This document shows positions 6,204 to 6,838 of a stretch of DNA of 6,838 nucleotides, in pieces (the stretch's first letter is position 1; every line of letters starts with the position of its first letter). The notes below the pieces were generated by a model. That model did not search any database, was not told the DNA's origin, and saw only the letters and a program-made list of their open reading frames with translations. The stretch comes from UMGS1002 sp050946195 (GTDB lineage Bacteria > Bacillota > Clostridia > Oscillospirales > CAG-272): contig JBMNUI010000068.1 of NCBI GenBank assembly GCA_050946195.1, forward strand, positions 1 to 6,838. Direction: 5' to 3'. The position numbers and the translations under genes are program-made.

Positions 6204-6838
6204 TCAGTTCTGCCTGCCCCAGGCGCTGACAGCCGGGGTGAACTCAGAGTCACTGAAGGGATAAAAGCTGCGCGGCACCCGCGTGAAGTTGAAGGACAAA
6301 AGGTCGGAGGAAGCCGAGCCTTTGGTTGCAGCAGGGTATATCAGGTCGGTTATTGGCGCATAAAAGGCCCGGAACGAAGAGCAGGCCTTGACTACCACCA
6401 GATCAAAATCAGCCGGGTCGTAGCCAAAGCAGCGATAGAGCCGGGGATTACCGTTGTAGCGGTGTTCGTGACAGACGATTATTATGGTGTTCCGCACTTC
6501 AATTACCGCCGAAGGTCCCATGTCGGCCCAATGGTCGTGTCCCATGCTCATAATACCGTCAAATACCGCCTTGACAACCCCGTTTATTCTTGCCGGGGTA
6601 TAGAGGCTCTTGCTCTTTTTTGCGCCGAGGTCGGTGGTGATTGTACTGCCGGCGCCAAGCTTGTGGCAAAGGTCTGCTACCTCGGCGTCGTTTATATACA
6701 TCAGCGCCCTGATGTCCGACTTCAGCTCTATTATGCGCTTTATCACCTCGGCGCTGTCGCCGGCAGCCCCGGCATTCGACGAGTCGGCAAAGTCATTGAG
6801 TATTACCGGCTTTCCGCTGGTGTTGCGTTCGGCTATTC
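6204..6838 (-). CDS. M81 family metallopeptidase (MlrC-like), C-terminal part, 5' end outside window
   Basis: The frame is open from the right edge to a TGA at 6206-6204, giving 210 visible residues. A GTG at 6746 lies in the middle of the conserved domain and is not the start. Matches to the MlrC C-terminal domain: 'KPVILNDFADSSNAG' then 'GDSAEVI', corresponding to the family's D-x2-GGGAPGDxT region; 'ADMGPSAVIEV'; 'GYDPADFDLVVVKACSSFRAFYAPI'; and 'FTRVPRSFYPFSD' near the end. The zinc ligands of this family lie in the N-terminal half and cannot be checked here. MlrC is known from cleavage of linearised microcystin, but the family is broad and most members have unknown amide or peptide substrates. 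The Gly-Gly-Gly of the usual motif is Ser-Asn-Ala-Gly here, so it may be a divergent branch. It is the first visible gene of the operon; earlier genes may exist to the right. Confidence 0.85.
   Translation of the reverse strand, partial: IAERNTSGKPVILNDFADSSNAGAAGDSAEVIKRIIELKSDIRALMYINDAEVADLCHKLGAGSTITTDLGAKKSKSLYTPARINGVVKAVFDGIMSMGHDHWADMGPSAVIEVRNTIIIVCHEHRYNGNPRLYRCFGYDPADFDLVVVKACSSFRAFYAPITDLIYPAATKGSASSDLLSFNFTRVPRSFYPFSDSEFTPAVSAWGRQN

Overview
The window shows a compact, single-direction bacterial locus: every credible gene is on the minus strand. Strong AGGAG-type ribosome binding sites, a GTG start, near-consensus sigma-A promoter elements, a lipoprotein solute-binding protein and a GlpA-like / NADH-oxidase-like / DUF1667 gene trio together suggest an anaerobic Bacillota, probably an uncultured Clostridia lineage of roughly 50% GC. 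This placement is inferred from gene content and style, not from any marker gene.

Layout in the direction of transcription (right to left). (1) 6838-6204: the C-terminal part of an M81/MlrC-type metallopeptidase, cut by the right window edge. (2) 6180-4888: a CehA/McbA-type PHP-domain metallohydrolase. (3) 4861-3419: a GlpA/LhgO-like FAD oxidoreductase with a C-terminal BFD-like [2Fe-2S] domain. (4) 3400-2156: an FAD/NAD(P) pyridine-nucleotide oxidoreductase. (5) 2139-1777: a small DUF1667 protein with a CxxCxxxC...C cluster. The gaps between these genes are 23, 26, 18 and 16 bp, each carries a ribosome binding site, and no promoter was recognised in them, so they read as one operon. (6) After a 288-bp gap comes a new transcription unit for a sugar-type ABC solute-binding lipoprotein (1488 to beyond position 1), cut by the left edge.

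The 288-bp gap holds the clearest regulatory signal: a sigma-A promoter (TTGACT, 17-bp spacer, TGG-TATTAT) with an AT-rich UP-like tract, and a perfect 9-bp inverted repeat with a 9-bp spacer wrapped around the -10 box, which looks like a repressor operator. The predicted leader is about 160 nt, starts with a bulged hairpin and has a second hairpin just before the ribosome binding site.

Working together (inference): genes 3-5 resemble the soluble glycerol-3-phosphate or 2-hydroxyacid oxidising module found next to glycerol kinase in some anaerobes. Here they are coupled instead to two metal-dependent hydrolases and followed by an importer component. A plausible reading is a catabolic locus that imports a compound, hydrolyses it, and oxidises a hydroxyl-bearing product with NAD(P)+ as final acceptor. 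The substrate cannot be read from the sequence. No mobile element, CRISPR array, tRNA or rRNA was found.
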